Shown one piece after another: positions 25,380 to 33,453 of a stretch of DNA of 64,000 nucleotides; within the stretch, counting starts at the first letter, position 1; each line of letters opens with the position of its first letter. Both the position numbers and the translations under genes were made by a program. The notes beneath the pieces are model-generated. The model did not search any database, was not told the origin of the DNA, and saw nothing but the letters and a program-made list of their open reading frames with translations. The DNA lies in assembly GCA_963627915.1 (NCBI GenBank), contig CAVGCY010000060.1, positions 1-64,000 on the forward strand. The letters are read 5' to 3'. The stretch comes from CALACW01 sp963627915. GTDB taxonomy: Bacteria > Bacillota > Clostridia > Oscillospirales > Acutalibacteraceae.

Positions 25380-26531
25380 TTTATACGACAGCTTCAGCAG
25401 TATCGGCGTTATCAGAGCGCAGCATATAACGGTAAGGACGATTGCCGGCAGAATTTTCGAGTCTATGTATCCTGCGTCGATTCCCTTCTGCGCGACCATG
25501 AGCGCGACTTCGCCTCTTGCGACCATTCCGAATCCGACGGTAATCGAATCCCTGTTGGACATTCTGCAAATTTTCGCCGCAACGCCGCATCCGATAATTT
25601 TCGTAACGATTGCAAGGACTATAAGCACGAGCGTAAACAGAAGAATCTCCCGCGAAAAGCCTTTAATGTCTGTTTTAAGTCCTATATTCGCGAAGAAAAT
25701 CGGACTGAATATAAGATATGAGGCGACCGTGACCTTTTTTGCAACATATTTTCTCATGCCCGTGAGGTTGCAGAGAATAACGCCGGCAAAGTACGCACCC
25801 GTAATATCCGCGACGCCGAAGAATTTTTCCGCGCAGTATGCCATTATGAAGCAGAATGCCATTGCCCAGACGGAAACGCGCCTTGTTTCCTCGTGATCCT
25901 TCCAGATTCGCTTGAAAACATGATAAATCAGAACTCCGACAACCAGTGCAAATACGAAGAAAAGAAGTATTTTAAGCACAACTATTCCGGGCTTAACGCT
26001 TGAATCGCCCATGCCCGTTATAATACTTAATACGACAATGCCGATAATATCGTCGATTATTGCCGCCGACAAAAGCGTAGAACCGGCTTTTGTTTTTAAT
26101 TTCCCCATTTCGGTGAGTGTTTCGACCGTTATGCTGACGCTTGTCGCCGCAAACACAACGCCGATAAACGCCGCCTTCATAAGCGAATTAAATTCGACCT
26201 TGTCCTCAAAAAACAGAAAGTACGCGCCGCCGCAGCCGAGTATGGGGACGGCAACGCCGAGCGACGCGATAAGGCACGCCGCGGGGCCTGTTTTCTTAAG
26301 CTCGGAAATATCCGTGTCAAGACCTGCGATAAACATAAGCATGATAACGCCTATTTCGCTCGTTTTTATAAGGAAATCCGTTTCCTCCAAAATGCCGAAT
26401 CCGCACGGACCGAGAATAACGCCCGCAATAAGCGCGCCGACAACCTGAGGAAGGTGTACCTTCGCGGTAATCAGTCCGAAAAGCTTCGTACATAATAAAA
26501 TCAATGCAAGCGCAAGTAAATATTCGTACAT
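25359..26531 (-). CDS. Monovalent cation:proton antiporter, CPA2/NapA-KefB type
   Basis: This membrane protein of about 390 residues has twelve hydrophobic segments and matches the sodium/proton exchanger domain of the CPA2 family. Typical stretches are the N-terminal LPQVVGALIAGVILGP, IDDIIGIVVLSI with the two acidic residues of the ion site, and VGFGMVARGEVALMVA. There is no C-terminal RCK/TrkA-N domain. The start is ATG 26531, with GGAGG 6 nt upstream; the longer frame to 26564 would place the start within palindrome copy c. It is transcribed after the F420-ligase-like gene. Confidence 0.88.
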   Translation of the reverse strand: MYEYLLALALILLCTKLFGLITAKVHLPQVVGALIAGVILGPCGFGILEETDFLIKTSEIGVIMLMFIAGLDTDISELKKTGPAACLIASLGVAVPILGCGGAYFLFFEDKVEFNSLMKAAFIGVVFAATSVSITVETLTEMGKLKTKAGSTLLSAAIIDDIIGIVVLSIITGMGDSSVKPGIVVLKILLFFVFALVVGVLIYHVFKRIWKDHEETRRVSVWAMAFCFIMAYCAEKFFGVADITGAYFAGVILCNLTGMRKYVAKKVTVASYLIFSPIFFANIGLKTDIKGFSREILLFTLVLIVLAIVTKIIGCGVAAKICRMSNRDSITVGFGMVARGEVALMVAQKGIDAGYIDSKILPAIVLTVICCALITPILLKLSYKNSNSKA

Positions 26532-26545
26532 AAAAATCCTCCGAG

Positions 26546-26571
26546 CAATAATTTGTCCCGGCAAATTATTG
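26546..26571. repeat. Palindrome copy c between two minus-strand genes
   Basis: CAATAATTTG (26546-26555) and CAAATTATTG (26562-26571) form a perfect 10-bp stem around TCCCGG. It lies between the stop of the F420-ligase-like gene and the SD of the antiporter gene. Confidence 0.75.
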
Positions 26572-26572
26572 T

Positions 26573-27307
26573 TTATTCTTTACTGATAATATCGTCTGCG
26601 GCGTTTTCTTTCTTTCTGATAATGCATACGGGAGTTTGCTGCGAGCCCTGACCGAGCGGGTTATCGCGGAAAATCTCCTTGCACATATCGATATTTATGG
26701 TATCGTCGCTTCTTCCGAGAATCTCTCTGCCGATGTCGTTCGCGTCCATGACGACGACCTTGCAGCCGGTGTGTTCCTCAAGCTTTTTCGCCGCCTCGTC
26801 GGGTTTGTACGGCGCAAGCTTTGCGTAATGATTGTACGGCGGAAGCGTGCAGTCGCACGGGCCGTCTATGGCTCTTGCCTTTTCTCCGACGATTTTATAG
26901 AAAACGCCTCTGACGCCGAACGGCTTTGTAACCGCGGAGCATGCCGCCGCAAATAAAATTTTCGGCGCGCCGACATCTCTTAAGGCAAGCTCCATTGTCC
27001 ACGGACTGCCGAGGCCTATTCCGTAGGGCGATTTGTAAACAAATTTACACAGTAATTTAGCAAGGCGCGAGGGCTTGATATCGTCGATATCAAAGGCTCG
27101 TCCCTGGCTTATCGCGACTATTTTTTCGCTTATGAATATCATATCGCCGTCCTTGAGATACGGTTTTACGCATTCGTCCATTATTTCGTTTAAATCGTCG
27201 CCTTTGTAAACGACCTTCGTCTTGACGGGGAATCTCAGAAAATCGCCGTAGGGCGTGTTTATTTCAATTTGTTTATTCGGGTTTGCTTTTAAAGCGGACA
27301 TATCCAT
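26573..27307 (-). CDS. Coenzyme F420-0:L-glutamate ligase-domain protein
   Basis: This 244-residue protein is of the F420-ligase (CofE-like) domain family, with ISEKIVAISQGRAFD near residue 60 and the GIGLGSPWTMELAL and VKPFG-like (TKPFGVRG) stretches. The known enzyme adds glutamate to coenzyme F420-0 in methanogens and actinobacteria. Clostridia do not make F420 and no cofactor gene is nearby, so the substrate here is another carboxylate, unknown. An AAAGGA lies about 11 nt before the ATG. It shares a promoter and operon with the CPA2 antiporter. Confidence 0.78.
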   Translation of the reverse strand: MDMSALKANPNKQIEINTPYGDFLRFPVKTKVVYKGDDLNEIMDECVKPYLKDGDMIFISEKIVAISQGRAFDIDDIKPSRLAKLLCKFVYKSPYGIGLGSPWTMELALRDVGAPKILFAAACSAVTKPFGVRGVFYKIVGEKARAIDGPCDCTLPPYNHYAKLAPYKPDEAAKKLEEHTGCKVVVMDANDIGREILGRSDDTINIDMCKEIFRDNPLGQGSQQTPVCIIRKKENAADDIISKE

Positions 27308-27350
27308 AGCGTTGACATTCCTTTCATCGCAGTAATTTCACATTCAGTTT

Positions 27351-27379
27351 ATTTTAGTACAATATTTTTATTAAGTCAA
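27351..27379 (-). promoter_or_regulatory. Promoter of the F420-ligase-like/antiporter operon
   Basis: On the minus strand TTGACT (27379-27374), 17 nt, TAAAAT (27356-27351). Confidence 0.7.
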
Positions 27380-27491
27380 TAAGATTCGGCGCATTATCGG
27401 ACAATTCGACGAACAAATATTATTGAAAACGGTATTAATATATGTTAAACTTGACAGGTATTCTTAATTTCGGTATCAGGAGATATGTTTA

Positions 27492-28205
27492 ATGAAAAAG
27501 CTTAATGAGATAGAACGTATTCCCGAATCCCAGCTGATTCTGTGGCGCGTTATACGGGTTCTTACGCTCATTTACGGTATTTACGGCTTGTTTACAAATT
27601 CTGTAACGATGCTTTTGATGTCAATATTTACGATAGCTTTTACGCATCTGTGGGATTTCTTTCAGCTTTTCGGCGGCAAAAGCTTTATAACGAGAGTTCC
27701 GTACAGTTCGCAGACGGCTTTTAATATATTTATCTTTTACGGGTGCGTTATAGGTTATACGCTCAATTCAAAAACGAATTTTCCGTACAGCGACGTTATA
27801 ACTCATACGCTTTCCGGAATTATCGCAACGTGGTTCGCGTATGACCTTGCCGTTGCCATGCAGGGCAGAAAACGTCATTTAAGTCCCGCTCTTGCGTCAT
27901 TGTTCAGTCTGACGTTTTCCCTGTTTCTTGCCGTAGCGTGGGAGCTTTACGAATTTACGATGGACAGAGTGTACGGATATATGCTCCAGACATCGGACGT
28001 TATAAGCGAAATCGGAATCGTCGATACGATGGAGGATTTCATATGCTGCGCGATAGGCTCCGTGCTCGGAATGTTCTTTATTGCGTTTTACAGAAACGGA
28101 ATAATCGGTCCGAACAGAAAGGAACGCAGAGCGAAGGTTAAGGCTCAGAGCAGGCTTGACAGGAAAGAAGAGCTTGAATACCTTGGAATAGAGGATAAAC
28201 AATAA
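27492..28205 (+). CDS. YjdF/DUF2238-like integral membrane protein
   Basis: This 237-residue protein has about seven hydrophobic segments. The pattern VAWELYEFTMDRVYG ... VDTMEDFICCAIGSVLG resembles the conserved charged motifs of DUF2238 (YjdF) membrane proteins, whose function is unknown. AGGAGA lies 7-8 nt before the ATG. The stop codon lies within palindrome copy d, and a terminator shared with the convergent PF06541 gene follows. The C-terminal 35 residues are charged and probably cytoplasmic. Confidence 0.72.
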   Translation: MKKLNEIERIPESQLILWRVIRVLTLIYGIYGLFTNSVTMLLMSIFTIAFTHLWDFFQLFGGKSFITRVPYSSQTAFNIFIFYGCVIGYTLNSKTNFPYSDVITHTLSGIIATWFAYDLAVAMQGRKRHLSPALASLFSLTFSLFLAVAWELYEFTMDRVYGYMLQTSDVISEIGIVDTMEDFICCAIGSVLGMFFIAFYRNGIIGPNRKERRAKVKAQSRLDRKEELEYLGIEDKQ

Positions 28206-28229
28206 TTTATCGATGATGATAAAGTATTG
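28200..28229. repeat. Palindrome copy d at the 3' end of a gene
   Basis: CAATAATTTATC (28200-28211) pairs with GATAAAGTATTG (28218-28229), 11 of 12 bp. It contains the TAA stop of the upstream gene. Confidence 0.65.
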
Positions 28230-28250
28230 CTTGCTTCTTGCTTTAATGTT

Positions 28251-28294
28251 AAAAAACCGATGCGGATCGTTTTCGGAGCGCACCGGTTTTTTTA
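28251..28294. terminator. Bidirectional terminator
   Basis: AAAACCGATGCG and CGCACCGGTTTT pair with one mismatch, flanked by an A-run on the left and a T-run on the right. It lies between two convergent genes. Confidence 0.75.
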
Positions 28295-28299
28295 TTAAA

Positions 28300-29220
28300 T
28301 TAACTTTTATTATTCTTATCTGTCAGCTCTTTAATTTGCTTTTCGATATCGGACAGCGTTTTTTTCGCCCTTTCGGTCATATTTCCGAACGATTCGTATA
28401 CTCGCTTTGCGTTTCTTTTTGTCTTACGGTGAGCCTTCGTGTCGTCGTCGCTGTGGTCAAAATAATGCTTAAGCTCCGAAAAACGCGTATTTACGTCCGC
28501 AGTCCATGCGGAAAATTTCTGACTTGATTCGAACGCGGAATTTTGAAGCTCCTCGTATCTGTGTTCGATATTCGTTTTAACCGTGGCGGTAACTTCGTAA
28601 ATCGAGTTTGAAAGATTTTCAAGCTTGCTCATGAATTTGCCTACGTCCGCGGCGGCTATCGCCGAAAAAACCGTATCCGCGATGAATACTGCGAATATTA
28701 CGCCGACGGTTATGTTTCTGACCGTCGCGTTGTCCGTCACGAAGCTGAAAACGAATTTTGTCATAAACGGGTGAACAACGTAAATAAAGACAGAACACAT
28801 AATTCCCCAGTAAATGGTATGACGCAGGCATATTCTGCCCTGAATATTCAAAAATTTATCGGAGTAGTCCCACCATCTTGCATGAAACAGCTTTTCCATG
28901 AGAACGCTTGTTATAAATTCCACGGTATCGGCAAGAATCATTCCGAGCAGAACCACAAGCCATATTTTATCCGTAATGACTACGGTTCTGTCATTCTCAA
29001 AAAAGTTCCAAATAAAAACAGGATTGCCCATCTTTGCAACAGGTTCGAGGCAGACGGCAAAAACCGTCGCGCCCGTACCGTATATGGGACACATGGGTCC
29101 CTTGAGAAATCCCCTGTTTGTGATTTTTCCGTGCGCTATTGAAACGTATGTCGATTCGATAAGCCATCCTATCGCGCTGTAAGCAAAAAAGTACAAAACA
29201 TAGTTAAGTACCGTATTCAT
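28300..29220 (-). CDS. PF06541-type membrane protein with C-terminal coiled-coil extension
   Basis: The 306-residue protein has five hydrophobic segments in its first ~195 residues with the family landmarks GWLIESTYVSIAHGK, RGFLKGPMCPIYGTG and WDYSDKFLNIQGRICLRHTI. The remaining ~110 residues are charged and heptad-rich, probably a cytoplasmic coiled coil. The paralogue at 16435 lacks this tail. AGAGGT lies before the ATG. The type IV ABC-transporter label of this family is not backed by an ATPase here; the function is unknown. Confidence 0.8.
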   Translation of the reverse strand: MNTVLNYVLYFFAYSAIGWLIESTYVSIAHGKITNRGFLKGPMCPIYGTGATVFAVCLEPVAKMGNPVFIWNFFENDRTVVITDKIWLVVLLGMILADTVEFITSVLMEKLFHARWWDYSDKFLNIQGRICLRHTIYWGIMCSVFIYVVHPFMTKFVFSFVTDNATVRNITVGVIFAVFIADTVFSAIAAADVGKFMSKLENLSNSIYEVTATVKTNIEHRYEELQNSAFESSQKFSAWTADVNTRFSELKHYFDHSDDDTKAHRKTKRNAKRVYESFGNMTERAKKTLSDIEKQIKELTDKNNKS

Positions 29221-29249
29221 AATATCGTACCTCTGTTTTATCTGCTTTT

Positions 29250-29780
29250 TTATTTTAAATTTTTTATATCGTTATGAAATTTATCACGGTATCCCGAAAA
29301 TTTCTTTATAAGTATCTCATTGGACGCGCAATACTTATCGATTATGCTTAATATAAATCCCTCCTTGTATTTCGGCGGAGTAGGAGTAAGAGGCCACATA
29401 TGCCGCCTGATGATATTTTCTTCCTTCTCGTTTAAATTACACAGTTTTTCTGCGTTTTTCACCGCAAATCCGGGATGTCTGTATCCGTGCAGCCGGTGCG
29501 AACCGTCGCCCGCGGTGTGCCAGTCGTAATAAACGAGGTCGTGAAGCAATCCCGCCCTTGCCGCCGCGCAGAAATCCGCGTGTTTTTCCTTACAGTACAG
29601 ATACGCCATATATGCAACGCTCGTAACGTGCTGCAAACGGTTTATGTCGGCATGCTGAATATACTGCGCCTGTCCCTGTACCTCGTCGGAAAAATAAACG
29701 TCCCGTACGATATCGAAAAATTCCTTCTCGTTTTCTTCGTTAATCGTATATGAACGAACGTATGCGTCATAAAAATTCAT
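29250..29780 (-). CDS. HD-domain phosphohydrolase
   Basis: This protein of about 176 residues has metal-binding HD motifs: QHVTSVAYMAY (His), LLHDLVYYDW (HD), then HGYRHPG and RRHMWPLTP further on. These fit the YfbR/uncharacterised HD hydrolases, acting on nucleotides or unknown phosphoesters. ATG 29780 is preferred, with GGAG 11 nt upstream; a TTG at 29813 in the same frame lies inside palindrome copy e. It is a single gene between the PF06541 gene and rnpB. Confidence 0.82.
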   Translation of the reverse strand: MNFYDAYVRSYTINEENEKEFFDIVRDVYFSDEVQGQAQYIQHADINRLQHVTSVAYMAYLYCKEKHADFCAAARAGLLHDLVYYDWHTAGDGSHRLHGYRHPGFAVKNAEKLCNLNEKEENIIRRHMWPLTPTPPKYKEGFILSIIDKYCASNEILIKKFSGYRDKFHNDIKNLK

Positions 29781-29807
29781 GGCAAAAAGCGCTCCGGATT
29801 GAAGATT

Positions 29808-29838
29808 AAACAATAATATATACCGTAAATTATTGTTT
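29808..29838. repeat. Palindrome copy e upstream of the HD gene
   Basis: AAACAATAAT (29808-29817) and ATTATTGTTT (29829-29838) form a perfect 10-bp stem with a loop containing ACCGT. Confidence 0.7.
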
Positions 29839-29894
29839 GTTAATAGGATAACATAATATCATTTTATATGCAACAACAAAACATTAAATAACAG

Positions 29895-29923
29895 TTGACA
29901 GAATATTAAAAATGATTTAAAAT
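29895..29923 (+). promoter_or_regulatory. rnpB promoter
   Basis: TTGACA (29895-29900), 17 nt, TAAAAT (29918-29923). The predicted start at about 29930 coincides with the 5' end of the RNase P RNA. Confidence 0.85.
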
Positions 29924-29929
29924 TATTAG

Positions 29930-30260
29930 GTTGAGTGAGCCGGGCAGTCGCGTGCGATACGCATGAGGAAAGTCCGGGCATCGCAGAGCGGGATAACGGC
30001 TAACGGCCGCCGAGGGTGACCTTAGGGAAAGTGCAACAGAGATATACCGCCTGATTTTTTCAGGTAAGGGTGGAAAGGCGAGGTAAGAGCTCACCTCCGG
30101 AACGGAGACGTATCCGGGATGTAAACCCTATCCGATGCAACACCGGCAGGAGTTGTTTGCTCGACGTTAACTCCGACGGGTGGCATGACCGTTTCGGCAA
30201 CGGAACGGCAAGACAGATGATTGCCTTAAAAGACAGAACCCGGCTTACAGGCTCTCTCAC
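29930..30260 (+). ncRNA. rnpB: RNase P RNA (class A)
   Basis: This is the catalytic RNA that matures the 5' ends of tRNAs. The 5' part contains the universally conserved GAGGAAAGTCCGGGC (CR I), the middle has GGGTGACC and AAGGGTGGAAAGGCG, then TAAACCCTATCCGATGCAA-like elements, and the 3' end carries ACAGAACCCGGCTTA, which pairs back to form P1/P4. The length, about 331 nt, is normal. The order of elements follows the ancestral A type (AGGGTGACC, GTGCAACAGAGA, GGTGGCATGACCG). A promoter and terminator flank it. Confidence 0.95.
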
Positions 30261-30273
30261 ATTTTTATATTCG

Positions 30274-30302
30274 CCCCGTATAATGGAACGGGGTGATTTT
30301 TT
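30274..30302 (+). terminator. rnpB terminator, overlapping the next gene's translation signals
   Basis: CCCCGT (30274-30279) pairs with ACGGGG (30288-30293), followed by TGATTTTTT. The right arm GGGGTGA doubles as the SD of the ATG at 30303, and the loop contains TATAAT (30279-30284). Confidence 0.7.
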
Positions 30303-30647
30303 ATGTTGAGAATTATCGTTTGTTCGTTCCTGACGGCGTTTTGCGTGCTCGGGATTTTGTCCGCGGGCTATCTTTCGGCTCTGCTGCTTTTAAGAAGAGG
30401 AGCGGAGAAAAGAACCGCGTATTTTGTAATACCTTTGACGGGAGAGCTTAATTCCGACGTGCGCGCCGTGATGTACGCCTATGAGAGGAGCAATCTCTTT
30501 GCGGAGAACAAATCTTATAAAATCATTGCCGCCGATATGGGTAAAAACAATTCGGAGATGTCGGAAATAAAAAGAATCTTCGCGCTCTGCGAATGTGTCG
30601 GGTTCGCAAAGCGCGAAGAGCTTTCTTCGTATATTGATGAAATTTAA
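30303..30647 (+). CDS. Small membrane-anchored protein of unknown function
   Basis: This 114-residue protein has one N-terminal transmembrane segment (about residues 3-28) and a soluble remainder with RTAYFVIPLTGE near residue 40. I do not recognise it. GGGGTGA lies 6 nt before the ATG but inside the rnpB terminator hairpin, so expression either depends on readthrough of rnpB or on a promoter in the hairpin loop. It converges on the sialidase-like gene with 6 nt between stop codons. Confidence 0.6.
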   Translation: MLRIIVCSFLTAFCVLGILSAGYLSALLLLRRGAEKRTAYFVIPLTGELNSDVRAVMYAYERSNLFAENKSYKIIAADMGKNNSEMSEIKRIFALCECVGFAKREELSSYIDEI

Positions 30648-30653
30648 AGGAGA

Positions 30654-32003
30654 TTATTTATTAAGTACTTTAGCTAATTCGTCTATATCGGCTAAATTGA
30701 TTCTCTTTGAAGCGATATACGTTTTAAGAGTGAAATTCTTATTTATCTTTCCGGTGTCGAATCTGCCGTAGTTCGTCGTGACTATTGTTCCGTCGTCAAG
30801 AACGACGTTTCCGCAGTAGCCGGTGTCGGCGTTAGCGGCATATTCCTTTTCCGTCTGCAGTTTAAGATACGTATGAGCAAGCTTCAGTCTGTACTGACCC
30901 TCGGTTCCGTTCTTTAAATCGTCATATGTTCCGACCCATGCGACCCAGCCTTCGCTCATCCATCCGTCCCTGTTTCCGAGCGGAGCGTTTTCTGCGGCGG
31001 TCTGTCCGCGTTCAATCGAGCGGAATGTTATGAACAATCTTCCGTCGGGGGTGTAATCGGCTTTGTGTCTTTCGCCGTTGAGCGCGGCGGGAGCCTCTAC
31101 GGGATATGACCAGGTTTCGCCCTCGTCCTGTGAGAACGAAATGAGAGAGTTCATTTTCTTTGTATTGCTTCTCGTAATAAGGCAGAGCTCGTCGCCTTTG
31201 CCCATATCGGAGCGTATGACCTCAACCTCGCACATATTCGACTCTTCTTCTATATCTCTGTATTCGGAGAAATATTTTTCGGGCTTTGACCAGTGCATAT
31301 TGCCCTCTTCGTCGAACGTGAGAATCGTTTTATAGTTATAGAAATCCGCGTCATGGAAAAGTCCCATCCATTTGTCGACGAACTCGCCGTTTTCCTTTAA
31401 CTGCGTAAGGCTCGACATTGCGACAATCGGAACGACTCCGCCTTCTTCATCCTTTGCGTAGAATCTTTCAAACTGAGTCCATGTTTCGCCCTCGTCGCAC
31501 GAAACGGAGCAGTTGAATCCGCCTGTTGTGGACTCGTTGGGCCATTTGGGATTCGCGGAAATCATAATAATTTTATCGTCCGTTTTGCCGTCGGTGAAGG
31601 TAAGTCTGTAAACCGTGGGGGTTTCTTTTGAATCCTCCCAGGATGAAGGCGTATTTTCTATTTCGCTGTCCCAAGTAAGGCCGCCGTCCGTGCTTACCTT
31701 GTTGAGAACCGCGCCCTTGCCGTGTCCGGCGGGGTACATTGTGAGAATATTTCCGTTTTTAAGAAGAACGGAATCGGGGTGAGCCATATATGATTTTGAA
31801 TCGTCAACCGTTGTAAGGTCGTAAAGGTAATCGAATTTTTCATCAAGTCCTTCGGGTTTTACGCTCAAATCGATTCGCTGAATCGTATAATCCGAGCCTG
31901 TGAATTTCGATTTGTTTACATAACCGCTGTATCTGAAAAACGTAAAAAGCGGCGAGAGGGCGGCAAGCAGCGCGGCCACGATTTTTGTAAGGAAAGGCGT
32001 CAT
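30654..32003 (-). CDS. Exported Asp-box glycoside hydrolase, sialidase-like
   Basis: This 449-residue protein has an N-terminal hydrophobic export/anchor segment (residues 5-25, no clear cleavage site) and a six-bladed propeller type sequence with at least three BNR/Asp boxes: STDGGLTW, SCDEGETW and SQDEGETW. Such proteins include exo-alpha-sialidases (GH33). The propeller class is clear, but I cannot place all three catalytic arginines, so sialic acid is a probable rather than proven substrate. AAGGAG precedes the ATG. It lies downstream of an exported metallophosphoesterase on the same strand. Confidence 0.75.
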   Translation of the reverse strand: MTPFLTKIVAALLAALSPLFTFFRYSGYVNKSKFTGSDYTIQRIDLSVKPEGLDEKFDYLYDLTTVDDSKSYMAHPDSVLLKNGNILTMYPAGHGKGAVLNKVSTDGGLTWDSEIENTPSSWEDSKETPTVYRLTFTDGKTDDKIIMISANPKWPNESTTGGFNCSVSCDEGETWTQFERFYAKDEEGGVVPIVAMSSLTQLKENGEFVDKWMGLFHDADFYNYKTILTFDEEGNMHWSKPEKYFSEYRDIEEESNMCEVEVIRSDMGKGDELCLITRSNTKKMNSLISFSQDEGETWSYPVEAPAALNGERHKADYTPDGRLFITFRSIERGQTAAENAPLGNRDGWMSEGWVAWVGTYDDLKNGTEGQYRLKLAHTYLKLQTEKEYAANADTGYCGNVVLDDGTIVTTNYGRFDTGKINKNFTLKTYIASKRINLADIDELAKVLNK

Positions 32004-32056
32004 TTTTTTTACTCCTTAATTATTATACGGGTTCAATTTCCGTTGTTTAAGAAACA

Positions 32057-32085
32057 GGGGCTGTAAAAACAAAATTTACAGCCCC
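32057..32085 (-). terminator. Hairpin after the metallophosphoesterase gene
   Basis: GGGGCTGTAAA and TTTACAGCCCC pair perfectly over 11 bp. On the minus strand TGTTTCTTAA follows, a weak T-run, so termination before the sialidase-like gene may be partial. Confidence 0.65.
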
Positions 32086-32105
32086 GAATATTTCACTGTC
32101 TTAAA

Positions 32106-33266
32106 TTACTTTTTAAAGATGTCGATTATCCATCCGAAGCATGCATATATAACTTTCATGAGTCTTGTAAGCCATTCGGGAGTAAGGATGTCGGAGGTGA
32201 CGATTTTTTCCGATTTGACAAGCTCGGCATAAGTAATAAGTCTTGTCGTATAGTTTGTTACGTCGTTCTCGTCAAGCTCGAACATGCGGATGCTTCTCTC
32301 GTCGCCGTTGCCGTATGCACGGAAACCGGTACCGCCGTTGTAGCCCATCTTGATGCCGTCGGCGTTAACGCCTACGAAGTTGTTAACATGGTCGTGAGCA
32401 AAAAACGCGCCCATAATGTCGCCGTTTGCGAGCCATGCTTCATACTGACCGGTGATAACGTCGAAGTTCTCCGAACAGGGAGCTTCGCCCAAAGTTCCTT
32501 CGGTGACATAATCGGTATTAAGAGTATACCATTTTTTGTCACGTCTTGAATAGATAGCTCCGTCCGTGTTCCATTTGCACTCTGAGAATAAAGAATAAAT
32601 CTCTTTTACGGGTACATGCTGGAAGAGAAGCGAAGGAACAGCCTCTCCGCCGTTTTCCGCCTTAAGCTCTGCGGAAACCTTGTTGTACCATGCAAGCTGC
32701 TCGGCGTTGATTCCGGCATATCCGCCCTCATCGGCCTTATTGTTGGTATCCATCATGTAGATATTGAACTTCATTTCGCCGTCCGTTCCGTATACGGGAG
32801 CGTTGAACGTGAAGTGATCCGTGCCGTTGTTGGCGTTGATGCACATTGAATATGAATTGTAAATCTCGTACTGTGCGTCCTCGGCAAGAGTAGCCTCTCT
32901 GTCGTGGTCATGGTTTCCGAGCGTTACCATGAAGGGGATGCCTCTGTCCTCAACGGGCTGAAGGATATTGTTAAGAGCAAGCTCGAAATCCTCCTTCGAA
33001 GCGGCGGGGTAAACATCGGAAAGCTGGTCGCCTACGAATACTACGAGGTCGGGATTTTCCGCGTCGAGAGCCGCGTTGATGAACTTAACGGTTCTCTCGT
33101 CGTTTCCCTTGCCGACGTCCTGCGTGTCGTTGATCATCATAATCTTGAACTTACCGTCGGAGTTGAAGCTGAGCTTGTCATCCTCGGGAGAGTAAGCGGC
33201 AAACGCGCCGATACAAAGCGTGAAGACCATGACAACCGTCATGATGATGCTTAAAACTTTTTTCAT
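32106..33266 (-). CDS. Exported calcineurin-like metallophosphoesterase
   Basis: The 386-residue protein has a cleavable signal peptide (MKKVLSIIM, cleavage after GAFA near residue 23) and the metallophosphoesterase motifs INDTQD, VFVGDQLSD, TLGNHDHD and FFAHDHVN, which ligate two metal ions. It resembles purple-acid-phosphatase-like secreted phosphatases of gut Clostridia. The last ~25 residues are amphipathic and aromatic (LTRLMKVIYACFGWIIDIF), reminiscent of tails on two other exported proteins here. It has its own promoter and ribosome site. Confidence 0.88.
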   Translation of the reverse strand: MKKVLSIIMTVVMVFTLCIGAFAAYSPEDDKLSFNSDGKFKIMMINDTQDVGKGNDERTVKFINAALDAENPDLVVFVGDQLSDVYPAASKEDFELALNNILQPVEDRGIPFMVTLGNHDHDREATLAEDAQYEIYNSYSMCINANNGTDHFTFNAPVYGTDGEMKFNIYMMDTNNKADEGGYAGINAEQLAWYNKVSAELKAENGGEAVPSLLFQHVPVKEIYSLFSECKWNTDGAIYSRRDKKWYTLNTDYVTEGTLGEAPCSENFDVITGQYEAWLANGDIMGAFFAHDHVNNFVGVNADGIKMGYNGGTGFRAYGNGDERSIRMFELDENDVTNYTTRLITYAELVKSEKIVTSDILTPEWLTRLMKVIYACFGWIIDIFKK

Positions 33267-33308
33267 TGTTTTTTCTCCTCATTTCTTAAAGGGATTGTTG
33301 CATCCTTA

Positions 33309-33337
33309 ATTTTAACCGTTTGATTAATCGTTGTCAA
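33309..33337 (-). promoter_or_regulatory. Promoter of the metallophosphoesterase gene
   Basis: On the minus strand TTGACA (33337-33332), 17 nt, TAAAAT (33314-33309). Confidence 0.8.
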
Positions 33338-33453
33338 TATAAAAAAAAGAAAAAGCTTTTGCGGTTTTGTACAAATTTTCACATTGATTTTTATGCAAAC
33401 GGGCAGTTAAGTTAGCATTTGCTAATTTTTTGTAAACTAAATTATAAATACGG

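Noticed and set aside
26573..27307. Coenzyme F420 biosynthesis
   Set aside because: Only the ligase-like domain is present; no cofC, cofD, cofG or cofH homologue is seen, and the lineage does not use F420.
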